This document shows positions 33,683-43,105 of a stretch of DNA of 64,000 bases, piece by piece. Made by a program: the position numbers and the translations under genes. The stretch covers positions 156,534 to 220,533 of the forward strand of contig KB906736.1 in assembly GCA_000381585.1 (NCBI GenBank), in the 5' to 3' direction. The notes below the pieces were generated by a model that saw nothing but the letters and a program-made list of their open reading frames with translations, had not been told where the DNA came from and searched no databases. Positions within the stretch are counted from its first letter, which is position 1. Each line of letters starts with the position of its first letter. This DNA is from Acidobacteriaceae bacterium KBS 83 (lineage in GTDB: Bacteria > Acidobacteriota > Terriglobia > Terriglobales > Acidobacteriaceae).

Positions 33683-34720
33683 CTACTTTGCTCCGCCCTG
33701 CTTCAGATCGTAATCAATAATCAGCTTCAACTGGTCATATGGAATGCCCGCAAACGGCAGCAAGCGGCCATTCACAAACAAGAGCGGCGTCTGATTCACG
33801 CCGATCTCGTTGCCGACCTGAATCGATGCGTCCACCGCGGCCTTCGTCGAGGGCTCCGCCACGCACGCCTTTACCTTCGCGTCGTCAACGCCGGCAGCTG
33901 TCACCGCGGACGCCAGCGCCTGCGCCGAACTCTCCGGCGTCAATTGCGCCTGGTTGGCATACACAGCGTCGGTGTACTTGAAGAACGCATCGTTTCCGCC
34001 GATCTTCGCCACGCACACACCGATTTCTGCTGCCTTCTCTGCCTCGCTGTGAATATTGCGCAACGGATAGACCTGCGAGACAAAATGCGCCTGCGGATAA
34101 TCCTTCAGCAGCCGCTCCAGTGTGGGCTGCGCCTCCTTGCAGTGAGGACATTGGAAGTCGGAAAACTCCACCAGCTGCAGAGCCGCATTCGAGGGTCCGC
34201 GGGACGGTCCCTTCGCATCGCGCTCAAGGATGCTTTTGTAATTCTCGAAGGGGTGCTCGCCGAAGGGCAGAATCTCCTCGTTCGCAATCAGGTGCTTCCC
34301 GTCCGGAAGGGTCAAAAAGGCCAGCTCGGAAGGCTGCGTTTGCTGCGTGCCCTTTTCCTCCACCAGCACAACCACACGGCTGATGCCATCAACCTGCGTC
34401 TTCTGGATCGCCTGGACCTGGAAGATGCGGTTTAAGTCGTACCCCCAGCTCGCACGCAAAAATGCCTCCACTGTCGCCTTGGTTGGCATGGACGCGGTAA
34501 AGTTCGCCGGATCGGGTGGCGGCAGGGGCGGCAATGCCACCGGCGCAGCGGGCTTATCGGGCTGTCCGGGCTCTCCGGCTGGCGGCCCCGGAGCACCAGG
34601 CTGCGTTGCCGGAGCTTCCGGCGTCTCTGGTGGATTGGCCTGGCTATAGGCCGAAATTGTCACCGTTTGAGCTACACATAACAGCGCCGCTAGCATCCCG
34701 CCGCGCATAGAAATCGTCAT
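33683..34720 (-). CDS. DsbA-family thiol-disulfide oxidoreductase
   Basis: 345 residues with a signal peptide (about 1-27), a long Pro-rich linker (28-72), a small N-terminal domain (about 73-160, LPDGKHLIANEEILPFG) of the type seen before DsbC/DsbG-like catalytic domains, and a thioredoxin-like domain with CPHC at 191-194 (EFSDFQCPHCKEA), an alpha-helical insert and a cis-Pro loop GVNQTPLLFVNG. It is expected to act in the periplasm, oxidising or isomerising disulfides. GGAGAG precedes the ATG. It heads the unit with the truncated globin and the cupin. Confidence 0.85.
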   Translation of the reverse strand: MTISMRGGMLAALLCVAQTVTISAYSQANPPETPEAPATQPGAPGPPAGEPGQPDKPAAPVALPPLPPPDPANFTASMPTKATVEAFLRASWGYDLNRIFQVQAIQKTQVDGISRVVVLVEEKGTQQTQPSELAFLTLPDGKHLIANEEILPFGEHPFENYKSILERDAKGPSRGPSNAALQLVEFSDFQCPHCKEAQPTLERLLKDYPQAHFVSQVYPLRNIHSEAEKAAEIGVCVAKIGGNDAFFKYTDAVYANQAQLTPESSAQALASAVTAAGVDDAKVKACVAEPSTKAAVDASIQVGNEIGVNQTPLLFVNGRLLPFAGIPYDQLKLIIDYDLKQGGAK

Positions 34721-34750
34721 TCGTTCTCTCCAGAACCGATAAAAAGAAGC

Positions 34751-36400
34751 TTAAACCTGTACTTTAACTGCTATCGGGAACCGCCGTCCGGTACCGAAGG
34801 ATTTCGCCGTCACCTTCAATACTGGCGCCGCCTGCTGCCGCTTGTACTCGCTCTGCTCGATCAACTTCACGATCTTCTGCACCAGCGGCAGCTCGAGTCC
34901 CTGCTGATCGGCAATCGCCTGCATCGGCATGTATCGCTCCACATAAGCCTCCACCAGCGGGTCCAGCACGCTGTACGGCGGTAGCGAATCCGTATCGAGC
35001 TGCCCTGGCCGCAACTCCGCCGAAGGCGGCTTCTCCAGAGTCGCCCGCGGAATCACCTCGCGCTCGCGATTCACATAGCGAGATAGCGCATACACGCGCG
35101 TCTTCACCAGATCGCCGATCACTGCCAGCGCCCCTACCATGTCGCCGTAGAGCGTGCAGTAGCCCACCGCCATCTCGGATTTGTTCCCGGTCGTCAGCAC
35201 CAGCGCGCCCAGCTTGTTTGAGAGCGCCATCAGCAGCATCCCACGGATGCGCGACTGAATGTTTTCCTCGGTCACATCCGGCGCGCGCCCCGCGAACAGC
35301 GGGCCGAGCGCTTCAGTGAACTGGCTGAAGATGCCGTCGATGGGGATCGTCTCGTACTTAATCCCAAGGTTGCTCGCGAGCGCCCGGCTATCATGAATCG
35401 AGCCCTCGGACGAATACGGACTTGGCATCCCAACGCCGATCACGTTCTCTTTGCCCAGCGCATCCACCGCAATCGCCGCCACGAGAGCGGAGTCGACCCC
35501 GCCGCTCACCGCGATCAGCACCTGCTTGAATCCGCATTTGCGAACGTAGTCGCGCGTCCCCATCACCAGCGCTGCATACGTTGCCGCGTCGTCACTTTCC
35601 GCGGTGCGATGAATATCTCCGGTGCCTGCAGCCGTATCCACCATCACCAGATCTTCCGCAAAGGAGCGCCCCTGCGCGATAACCTCGCCCCGTGCGTTCA
35701 GCGCCAGACTCGTGCCGTCAAAGATCAGGCTGTCGTTCCCACCCGTCTGGTTCACCATCAGGATCGGCAGCTTGTGGTGTCGTGCCGCCGCCGCCAGCAT
35801 CTCCGCGCGTTGCTCCCGCTTTCCCTGCCAGAACGGCGATGAGGAAATGTTCAGAATGAGCGTCGCGCCCTGGCGTACCTGTTCCTCCACCGGATCGATC
35901 TTGTACAACCGCTGTTTCCAGTAGCCCTTGTCGTTCCAGGCGTCCTCGCAAATGGTCAGGGCTACCAGTTCGTTGCCGATTTTCACCACTTCCTGGTGGT
36001 CGGCCGGCGCGAAATATCGCTGCTCGTCGAAGACGTCATAGAACGGCAGCAGCATCTTGCGCTGGGTGAAGGTGATCTCGCCCTTCTGCATCAGCACGGC
36101 AGCATTGCTGACCCGTTTGCCCGACCCGGCAGGCGAGGGCACCAGCGTGCCGCAGATCACTGCAATCGATTTGCCGGCCGTCGCCTCGCGCGCAATCTCT
36201 GCCGCGGCCTCGCCGGCCAGCTTTACGAACGATGGCTTCTCCACGAAGTCGCCTGTGGGATAGCCGCAGACGCATAGCTCCGGGAAGATCACCAGGTCGG
36301 CGCCACGCCTCTCTGCCTCGCGTACATTCTGCAGAATCCGTGCTGTATTTCCTTTAAAATCCGCAACCGTTGGATCAATCTGCGCCAGCGCAATCTTCAC
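34751..36400 (-). CDS. nadE: Glutamine-dependent NAD+ synthase
   Basis: 549 residues, the long form with two domains. Residues 1-260: a nitrilase-type glutaminase with IALAQIDPTVADFKGN, PELCVCGY (catalytic Glu) and a Cys-containing CEDAWND segment. Residues 270-549: the synthetase with the P-loop LIAVSGGVDSALVAAIA. It makes NAD+ from deamido-NAD using ammonia channelled from glutamine. It is transcribed separately; the terminator at 36427-36453 closes the gene before it. Confidence 0.95.
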   Translation of the reverse strand: MKIALAQIDPTVADFKGNTARILQNVREAERRGADLVIFPELCVCGYPTGDFVEKPSFVKLAGEAAAEIAREATAGKSIAVICGTLVPSPAGSGKRVSNAAVLMQKGEITFTQRKMLLPFYDVFDEQRYFAPADHQEVVKIGNELVALTICEDAWNDKGYWKQRLYKIDPVEEQVRQGATLILNISSSPFWQGKREQRAEMLAAAARHHKLPILMVNQTGGNDSLIFDGTSLALNARGEVIAQGRSFAEDLVMVDTAAGTGDIHRTAESDDAATYAALVMGTRDYVRKCGFKQVLIAVSGGVDSALVAAIAVDALGKENVIGVGMPSPYSSEGSIHDSRALASNLGIKYETIPIDGIFSQFTEALGPLFAGRAPDVTEENIQSRIRGMLLMALSNKLGALVLTTGNKSEMAVGYCTLYGDMVGALAVIGDLVKTRVYALSRYVNREREVIPRATLEKPPSAELRPGQLDTDSLPPYSVLDPLVEAYVERYMPMQAIADQQGLELPLVQKIVKLIEQSEYKRQQAAPVLKVTAKSFGTGRRFPIAVKVQV

Positions 36401-36426
36401 ATTTTCAGTGTATCGGAGAACGCAAT

Positions 36427-36453
36427 CAAAAAGGCCAGCCCTCAGGCCGGCCT
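36427..36453 (-). terminator. Rho-independent terminator
   Basis: On the minus strand the stem AGGCCGGCC/GGCTGGCCT (one mismatch, 4-base loop) is followed by TTTTTG. It lies about 25 bases past the stop of the sugar-transferase gene (36479) and before the start of nadE (36400). Confidence 0.85.
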
Positions 36454-36478
36454 CGTGTACGAGAAAAGTGAAGACCTC

Positions 36479-37999
36479 TTAAGTGCCGGTTCCCGAAGCG
36501 ACAACTCCAATCGTGCGCACCAGGATCTTGACGTCCAGCCACAGACTCCAGTTCTCGATATACGCCCTGTCGAGCGAGATGTAACTGTCGAAAGATGGGT
36601 CCTGCCTCGCCTGCACCTGCCATAAACCCGTGATCCCGGGAACTACATCCAGCCGGCGCAGATGATTCAGCTCGTACCGCTTCACTTCGCTTGCAATCGG
36701 CGGCCGCGGTCCCACCAGGCTCATGTCCCCGCGTAGTACATTCAGCAACTGCGGCAGCTCGTCCAGCGAGTATTTCCGCAGAAACCGCCCGAGCCTCGTG
36801 ATGCGCGGATCGTTCGTGATCTTGAACAGCACCGCGTCGCGCTCGTTCATGTGCAGGACTTCCGTCCTGCGCTTCTCCGCATCGGACACCATGGTACGGA
36901 ACTTGATGCAGCGGAAGACACGGCCCTTTTTACCGATCCGCTCCGACATATAGAAGATCGGCCCGTCCGAATCCGCACGCACGGCTATAGCAATCGCGAT
37001 GAGCACCGGCCACGTGAGCACCAGCGTCACGCTCGAAGCGACAACGTCCAGGATCCGCTTCATCACCATACCCAGCATCGCCACCTCGCCGCGATGCAGC
37101 GGTAGAGTGGGAAACTGCCCGATGTACTCGATGGGACTGTTCCATGCCAGGCCGTCGTACAGGTCCGGCACTACCCGGATGTCGACGCTCGCCTCGCGCG
37201 CCTGCTGGACCAGCTGCTTCACCAGCACGCGCTCGCACGGTGCCGTGAGAAAAATCTCGTCGACGAAGTGCTTTCGCGCCAGCTCCAGAACTTCGTCAAT
37301 TGTACCCAGCACATCCGCGCTGTCCTCCACGCCGTCGGAGTCGTAGCCCGGCACGTGCACAAATCCTTTGAAGGTAAACCCGAGGTGACGAATGCTTTCA
37401 ATGTGATGGCGCAGCGCCTGCCCCACACGTCCCGTGCCCACCACCAGAATATTGCGTGTTTCGATCCCGCGGTCATAACGTCGATACACGATTGCACGCC
37501 AGAACAGGCGCCTCGCGCACAGCAGCACCGCGGTGAAAACTACGGTCAGAACGACGACGCCGCGCGATATCGCCTCTCCACGCCCCAGGTACAAGGCGCC
37601 AGAAAGCAGCAGGCCCGCTGTAAAGCAGGCCTGAATCGTCAGTCGCTGGTCGTGCAGGGTGTTGCGCATCTGGATCGGTGCATAGAGACGAAGGCGGCGG
37701 CCGACCAGAATTAGCGACAGAATGAACCAGCACAAATAGAACAGCGACAGCCACGGGCTCGCGCTGAGCATGGACTGGGTCTCAATTACCGACTCGTCCC
37801 CGATAAAGTTTCCCAAATAGATGCGTATCGCGGCAGCCGTTGCGATGAGCACGCACAACATGTCGCAAAACGCCCAGAACAATGCCACCTTGAAGGAGTG
37901 CGACCAGAAGCTGGAACGCACGCGGTCCACCGTACGGGTTCCAGCCGAATGGAATCGCTGGACGCCTTGAATACGCGGAACAAACTCTGGGGTGCTCAT
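36479..37999 (-). CDS. Undecaprenyl-phosphate glycosyl-1-phosphate transferase
   Basis: 506 residues. Four or five N-terminal membrane helices (about 30-170) are followed by a CoA-binding-like domain (180-300, RNILVVGTGRVGQALRHHIESI) and the PglC/WbaP-type catalytic end: KRILDVVASSVTLVLTWPV, FRCIKFRTMV, LRKYSLDELPQLLNVLRG and LVGPRPP. It starts lipid-linked exopolysaccharide or O-antigen chains by moving sugar-1-phosphate to undecaprenyl phosphate. No other EPS gene is nearby. The 440-bp gap upstream should hold its promoter. Confidence 0.92.
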   Translation of the reverse strand: MSTPEFVPRIQGVQRFHSAGTRTVDRVRSSFWSHSFKVALFWAFCDMLCVLIATAAAIRIYLGNFIGDESVIETQSMLSASPWLSLFYLCWFILSLILVGRRLRLYAPIQMRNTLHDQRLTIQACFTAGLLLSGALYLGRGEAISRGVVVLTVVFTAVLLCARRLFWRAIVYRRYDRGIETRNILVVGTGRVGQALRHHIESIRHLGFTFKGFVHVPGYDSDGVEDSADVLGTIDEVLELARKHFVDEIFLTAPCERVLVKQLVQQAREASVDIRVVPDLYDGLAWNSPIEYIGQFPTLPLHRGEVAMLGMVMKRILDVVASSVTLVLTWPVLIAIAIAVRADSDGPIFYMSERIGKKGRVFRCIKFRTMVSDAEKRRTEVLHMNERDAVLFKITNDPRITRLGRFLRKYSLDELPQLLNVLRGDMSLVGPRPPIASEVKRYELNHLRRLDVVPGITGLWQVQARQDPSFDSYISLDRAYIENWSLWLDVKILVRTIGVVASGTGT

Positions 38000-38442
38000 C
38001 AGGGGGACCTGGCTAATCCTGTTGACCTGCTATGCCTTGGATGTTGCGAATACGATATGAGCTTGCGTGGAGTGGATTGTACGCCATCTTCGATTTAATC
38101 CCTATTATTCGGAACCGGGTCACAGTCCCGGAGCGTATCGTTCTCGACTCAGCGCCCTGGATCCGCGGGTCCATTCCTCCGTCGCTCCTCTTTCCACCTC
38201 TGCAATACCGCGCAAAACCAGTTAAAAGCGCGTCAAACGCATTGATTTTAGGTTGAATCAATCGTGCAACTTGTGTTTGAAATGCCAGAAGATATTCACA
38301 GTATTGTCAAAAGTTGAATGGCCGTTCCGCCAACGGGTAACGTCCTTTCACCTTCGCATCGCTTCACGCAGTGTGCAACTTCTTCATCGCGAATTTCCAC
38401 GTGCGGCGGTGACACTTCTGAGTCATTGCAGCAGAGCGAAAG
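38000..38442. other. Intergenic region upstream of the sugar transferase
   Basis: About 440 bp between the start of the sugar-transferase gene and the stop of the mlaF-like gene, both minus strand. It is less GC-rich than the flanks. A TTGACA is present on the minus strand near 38300 but without a good -10 partner. A plus-strand open frame here (38253-38834) runs antisense into mlaF and shows no family likeness. No further feature was recognised. Confidence 0.4.
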
Positions 38443-39453
38443 TTACACGTTCGGCAGAACAAGCGAATCCAGCTCCAGAAACTGTTGCAGGATTTCGTCA
38501 TCGCTTCGCTTCATCTCTTCCATCGTCCCGTAGAAGAGAACCTTGCCCTGGTGCAGGAAGACCACATGGTCCGCAAGCCGCTCCGCAAAACGCATGTCGT
38601 GTGTCACAACGACGCTCGTCAGTAGTAACTGTGTCTTCAGCTTCTGGATCAAGTCTCCCAGCAGCCGGCCGATCAGCGGGTCCACCATCGTCGTCGGCTC
38701 GTCGTACAGAATCGCCTGCGGCTGCGCCGCCATCGCACGCGCAATTGCCACCGATCGTTTCATCCCTGTCGATAGATCCGATGGCAGCAGATCGGTCATT
38801 CCCGTTACCCCAACCATCTCCAGCAGCCCGTTGACAATTTTCTGAATCTGGTCTTCCTCAAGCTCTCTCCGCTCACGCAGCGGAAACGCGACATTCTCTC
38901 CGACACTCAGCGAATCGAAGAGGGCCCCGCTCTGAAAGACCATCGTGACTTTCTTGCGGACCTCTTCCATTTGCTGATCTTCAAAGCCCGTAATGTCCTC
39001 GCCGGCCACCAGGATCCGTCCCTTGTCCGGCTTCAGAAAGCCCATGATCTGCTGTAGAGACACCGACTTCCCCACTCCGGAGCGGCCGAGAATACATAGC
39101 GTCTCTCCGGTCAGCACCTCAAAGCTCACATCGTCCAGTACGTGCACGTCGCCGAAAGACTTCGAGACATGATCAAAGACGATGTATGGCTCCGGCGGTT
39201 TCGTCGGCACCTGCGGCGCATTGCCGTTATCCGGCGCCTCGCGGGCCTCTTCCTGGAAGAGCTCCGCCGGTATCTCGAGCGGCGTCTCGTCGAGCGGCGG
39301 CAGCGGAACCTCTTCTCCCTGCGGCGGCGCCGCGGCGCGTAGCAGTGCCTCTTCGGCGGCGCTCTCCTGCCCGTCGTGATTCTCTGCTGCCGGATCTCGG
39401 CCCGTGTCGTCGTCCCGGCCGGCCTCCGACCCTCTCTCGTCGTCCATCTTCAT
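38443..39453 (-). CDS. ABC transporter ATP-binding protein (MlaF-like)
   Basis: 336 residues from the ATG at 39453, which overlaps the mobA stop as ATGA; a longer frame lies inside mobA and is not used. The first ~80 residues are an acidic, Pro-rich extension (DDERGSEAGRDDDTG, EEVPLPPLDETPLE). Then: Walker A GRSGVGKSVS, Q-loop VFQSGALFDSL, signature LSTGMKRSVAIARA, Walker B ILYDEPTTMVDP, switch His in VVVTHDM. This is the ATPase of the Mla/Mce-type lipid transport family. No permease or Mce partner is in the window. Confidence 0.85.
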   Translation of the reverse strand: MKMDDERGSEAGRDDDTGRDPAAENHDGQESAAEEALLRAAAPPQGEEVPLPPLDETPLEIPAELFQEEAREAPDNGNAPQVPTKPPEPYIVFDHVSKSFGDVHVLDDVSFEVLTGETLCILGRSGVGKSVSLQQIMGFLKPDKGRILVAGEDITGFEDQQMEEVRKKVTMVFQSGALFDSLSVGENVAFPLRERRELEEDQIQKIVNGLLEMVGVTGMTDLLPSDLSTGMKRSVAIARAMAAQPQAILYDEPTTMVDPLIGRLLGDLIQKLKTQLLLTSVVVTHDMRFAERLADHVVFLHQGKVLFYGTMEEMKRSDDEILQQFLELDSLVLPNV

Positions 39454-40091
39454 AGGATAGGTGCTTGGGCAGCCATCGCCTCGGCCAGCGCGAGATCTTC
39501 CGGCCTGTTGCAGTTCATGAACTGACAATGTGTGGGCAGACGCGATTGCCACGCTCCGGCCGCCGCCACCCTCTCAGTATCGAAAAGGTCGATCCTGCCG
39601 CCGCACAACCCACGTTCTACCGCAACCATAACCTTGTAATCGCCGTCGTCCAACGCTTCCGTGAGTCCGCCGAGCAGCTCGCGCCGATAAACCGCACACA
39701 ACGGCTGCGGTTCGCCCAGCAACCGCGGAATCGTCGCCATCGCTCCGGTCGTCTCGGCCCGCCGGACCATCCAACCCAGAAACTCCGTCTCCAGCAGCGG
39801 CAGATCCACTCCAACCATCAATACCGCTCCAGAGCCACTGTTGCTGAACACCGTTTCCATCCCGCTCAACGGTCCACATCCGGGACGGCTGTCAGGAAGC
39901 ACCGGCGCAGCCACTCCCTCGACGGGCTCACGCAGCCCGGCCACGCTGGCGCGCAGCCCCAGCGCCTGTAATTTCTTCAGCATGTGTTCCAGCAGCGGCC
40001 GACCGCCCAGCTCTACCCTCGCCTTGTCCCGCCCCATGCGGAGGCTCCGGCCTCCGGCCAGGACCCAACCCTCGGCATCCATCGAGGTCAC
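39450..40091 (-). CDS. mobA: Molybdenum cofactor guanylyltransferase
   Basis: 213 residues. It adds GMP to molybdopterin. Seen: LAGGRSLRMGRDKA (11-24), the nucleotide-binding signature; PLLEHMLKKLQALG; DSRPGCGPLSGMETV; and MVGVDLPLLETEFLGWMV. ATG at 40091 overlaps the dipeptidase stop (ATGA), and its own stop overlaps the mlaF-like start, a three-gene overlap string with functions that do not obviously belong together. Confidence 0.88.
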   Translation of the reverse strand: MTSMDAEGWVLAGGRSLRMGRDKARVELGGRPLLEHMLKKLQALGLRASVAGLREPVEGVAAPVLPDSRPGCGPLSGMETVFSNSGSGAVLMVGVDLPLLETEFLGWMVRRAETTGAMATIPRLLGEPQPLCAVYRRELLGGLTEALDDGDYKVMVAVERGLCGGRIDLFDTERVAAAGAWQSRLPTHCQFMNCNRPEDLALAEAMAAQAPIL

Positions 40092-41476
40092 CCGCCCAGA
40101 CGCTCGAACATCCGAATGACCGATTCAATACCGCGATAGAAGTTCGCAATGTGGAACTTCTCGTTCGGCGCGTGCAGGTTATCGTCTGGCAACCCGAAAC
40201 CCATCATCACCGTGGGAATCTTCAGGTGCCGCTCAAAATCTCCTACAATCGGGATGGAGCCGCCGCCCCGTACAAACACCGTTTCCTTGCCGAAGACCTC
40301 TCGCATCGCGCCCTTCGCTGCAGTCACATAAGGATTGTCCGTCCCCACCACAATCGGATCGCCCGAATGGATCATGCGCACTTCCACCGTCACACCCTTG
40401 GGCGTCAGCGACTCCACGAACGACATGTACTGCGCGAACGACTTCTTCGGCGTCATCCCCGGCACCAGCCGCATCGACACCTTCGCCGTCGCCCGGGCGG
40501 GGATCACCGTCTTTGCCCCCGCACCCGTAAAACCGCCCGGCATTCCGTGCACGTCCAGCGTCGGCCGTGCCCACGTCCGCTCCAACACTGAGTGGCCTGC
40601 TTCGCCCGTGAGCACCGGCGACCCCACTTCCTTCTCGCGATAGTGCTCTTCATCGAAGGGCAGCCGCTTCCAGGCCGCCTTTTCCTCCGCGGACGGCACC
40701 TCCACATCGTCGTAAAAGCCGGGAATCAGGATCTTCCCCTCGCGATCCTTCAGCCCGGCGATGATCTGCGCCAGCGCCACAAACGGATTCGGCGCAGCCC
40801 CCCCATACATCCCCGAGTGCAGGTCGGTCTTCGCGCCCCGCACTTCGATCTCGGTGTAAATCATCCCGCGCAGCCCTACGCACAACGTCGGCAGGTCCGG
40901 CGCAAACATCTCCGTATCCGAGACCAGGGCGAAGTCCGCCTTCAGCTCCTCGGGATGCTCCCGCACGAAAGCGGCAATTCCCTCGCCCCCAACCTCCTCC
41001 TCGCCCTCGAGAATGACTCGCACATTCAGCGGCAGCTTGCCCTTGCCGCTCTCAAACAGCGACTCCAAAGCCTTCAGGTGCATGTACATCTGTCCCTTGT
41101 CGTCCACCGCGCCGCGCGCATACAGGTTCCCGTTGCGTTCGGTCGGCTCAAAGGGCGGCGTCAGCCACTCATCCAGCGGATCTGGTGGCTGGACATCGTA
41201 GTGTCCGTAGCACAACACCGTCGGCTTCCCCACCGCGTGCAGCCACTCCCCATAAACCAGAGGATGCCCCGCCTGCCCGCCGTGTGTGGTCTCGATCAAC
41301 CGGACATTTTTGAGCCCGATGCGCTTCATCTCCGCAGCCAGGATCTCGGCCGCGTGGCGGGTATCAGCGTTGTGATCCGGGAGGGTAGAGATGCTCGGAA
41401 TCCGCAGCAGAGCCTTCAATTCCTCAAGGAATCGCGGCTGGTTCTGGCGGGCAAAATCAATAGCAGCACTGGACAT
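40088..41476 (-). CDS. M20-family dipeptidase
   Basis: 462 residues. It has the M20 plan: a catalytic domain with YGHYDVQPPDP (zinc-binding His and Asp), GRAVDDKGQ-like YARGAVDDKG, LEGEEEVGGEG (catalytic and ligand Glu), DTEMFAP, and an inserted lid domain with SGMYGG. It has the CNDP-like length and segments (IPSISTLPDHN, DLHSGMYGG) of the cytosolic non-specific dipeptidase group, so it probably hydrolyses dipeptides or short peptides. No signal peptide. It follows the M28 peptidase after 56 bp; a peptide-use unit is plausible. Confidence 0.92.
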   Translation of the reverse strand: MSSAAIDFARQNQPRFLEELKALLRIPSISTLPDHNADTRHAAEILAAEMKRIGLKNVRLIETTHGGQAGHPLVYGEWLHAVGKPTVLCYGHYDVQPPDPLDEWLTPPFEPTERNGNLYARGAVDDKGQMYMHLKALESLFESGKGKLPLNVRVILEGEEEVGGEGIAAFVREHPEELKADFALVSDTEMFAPDLPTLCVGLRGMIYTEIEVRGAKTDLHSGMYGGAAPNPFVALAQIIAGLKDREGKILIPGFYDDVEVPSAEEKAAWKRLPFDEEHYREKEVGSPVLTGEAGHSVLERTWARPTLDVHGMPGGFTGAGAKTVIPARATAKVSMRLVPGMTPKKSFAQYMSFVESLTPKGVTVEVRMIHSGDPIVVGTDNPYVTAAKGAMREVFGKETVFVRGGGSIPIVGDFERHLKIPTVMMGFGLPDDNLHAPNEKFHIANFYRGIESVIRMFERLGG

Positions 41477-41532
41477 AAAGCTCGTTCACTCCGCAGCGAT
41501 CATAGCCGACGCGGCGAGCAGGCCGCCCCGTC

Positions 41533-42975
41533 TTACTCTCGCGGCTTCGGCTGACCATCCTTGTTCCAGGCCGGAATAAAATCGCTATCCGCAAGCCAGC
41601 GGACCGGCTCTACCAGCGACTGGATCGCGGCCGTCATGAACGGGAGATCCAAATGCGCAAGGTCGTCATCTGGCTGGTGATAGGTCGGCGGAGTGCCCCA
41701 GCCGGCCGCGGTGTGCGCGACCACGCCTTTCAACGCCAGCGCATAGTTGTCCGAGCGCTCAAAGAAGTGCTGCTCCGGATAGGGATCAGGCCCCAGCAGC
41801 GCACCATGCTGCTTCAGCATCGGCCCCAGATTCGACCGGTCCCATCCCGTGAACAGCAGCACACCCTTCGCCATCTTCGGGTCCTGATTGCCGATCATCT
41901 CGAACTCCAGGTTCGCCACCAGGTCTTTCAGCGGCACCGGCGAGTGCTCGCCAAGGTAGGTCGATCCCAGGCCTCCTGCTTCTTCGCTGCCGTAGCAGAC
42001 AAACAGGACGCTGCGCCGCAATTGCGACCCGCTCGCCAGTGCATGCGCCAGTTCCAGCACTGCGGTCGTGCCGGCGGCATCGTCGTTTGCGCCGTTGTAG
42101 ATGCTGTCGCCGTTCCCCTGCGGCCGCGCGCCCAGATGGTCGAGGTGCGCCGACAGCAGAACGGTGCCCGCATTCGGGTCCGTACCCGGCAGATATCCGA
42201 TCGCGTTATACGTGTAGCGCGGCGCGCTCTGCGGCACCATGTGGATCGCGAGCGCGACCGTCTCGCCATCCTTCACACTCTCCATCTTCCCCATCGCCGC
42301 CGGGGTAAGCGCCACCATTGTCGGTCGTTCGTGCATCGGCGCATCGGCTAGGCGCATCGCGATACGGGTCTTCCCGCCAGTCATGGTCATCATTTTTTGC
42401 GTCGAGGCATTTTCCTCCATGAGCACAGCCACCACTGACTCCCGATACAGCGGCCGCAGGGACTGCATCGCCGCGTCTCCTGCCGGCAGATGCTGCAACA
42501 GCACTACCGCCCCCGGTGCCACCTTTGCATGGGCAGCGTCCTTCGCCTCAATCCGCATGAGCGGCCCGCGTACCGGCTGGCCGCCGGCCATCAGCAGATG
42601 AAAGTCCTGGCCTTCCTCGAGCTTGTTGTTGGCAATTTGGATCGTTGCGTGCCCATCGAGCACCGGCTGCACCACCTCCGCGCGCTGGACATATCCCGTC
42701 ATCCCCGGCGCGGTCTTCAGCCCATAGGCCAGGAACTCGCTCGCCACGTACATCGCCGTCACTTCCTCATCCCGGGTAGCGCTGCCTCGCCCCTGCATGG
42801 CATCTGCGGCGAGAAACTCCTCATGTGCCTGCACCCACTGCGGCTTTACTGTCCATCCGTGCGCGCCCTGCGCACCGCCAACCGAGGCAGCGATGAGCAA
42901 CGCGGCTCCACAGATCATCCCTTGCAGCGGTTTCAGACGCACCAGCACCCTCCCCATCCGGGATCGTACGGCCAT
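41533..42975 (-). CDS. Secreted M28-family metallopeptidase
   Basis: 480 residues with a signal-type N-terminus (about 9-36). A PA-type insert (about 100-220) precedes the zinc domain: LSAHLDHLG (ligand His and Asp), NGANDDAAGTTAVLELA (bridging Asp), GSEEAGGLGS (catalytic Glu and ligand) and HQPDDDLAHLD (last His). Such enzymes are periplasmic or extracellular aminopeptidases or related. It is followed after 56 bp by the M20 dipeptidase, a sensible partner that would cleave the released dipeptides. Confidence 0.92.
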   Translation of the reverse strand: MAVRSRMGRVLVRLKPLQGMICGAALLIAASVGGAQGAHGWTVKPQWVQAHEEFLAADAMQGRGSATRDEEVTAMYVASEFLAYGLKTAPGMTGYVQRAEVVQPVLDGHATIQIANNKLEEGQDFHLLMAGGQPVRGPLMRIEAKDAAHAKVAPGAVVLLQHLPAGDAAMQSLRPLYRESVVAVLMEENASTQKMMTMTGGKTRIAMRLADAPMHERPTMVALTPAAMGKMESVKDGETVALAIHMVPQSAPRYTYNAIGYLPGTDPNAGTVLLSAHLDHLGARPQGNGDSIYNGANDDAAGTTAVLELAHALASGSQLRRSVLFVCYGSEEAGGLGSTYLGEHSPVPLKDLVANLEFEMIGNQDPKMAKGVLLFTGWDRSNLGPMLKQHGALLGPDPYPEQHFFERSDNYALALKGVVAHTAAGWGTPPTYHQPDDDLAHLDLPFMTAAIQSLVEPVRWLADSDFIPAWNKDGQPKPRE

Positions 42976-43105
42976 GTGTATGCAATTACGAATCCCCGGC
43001 CGGTTTCCGAGGGCGATCCCCGAGCGATCATAGACGAGCTGTAAAGGAAGGAATGAGCAGCTTTGCGCTCAATGACTGACTGACGGACAGGACGAACTGC
43101 GCCAG

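Noticed and set aside
38253..38834. Plus-strand frame near the mlaF-like gene
   Set aside because: It runs antisense into mlaF, is Ser/Pro/Arg-rich and has no start signal.
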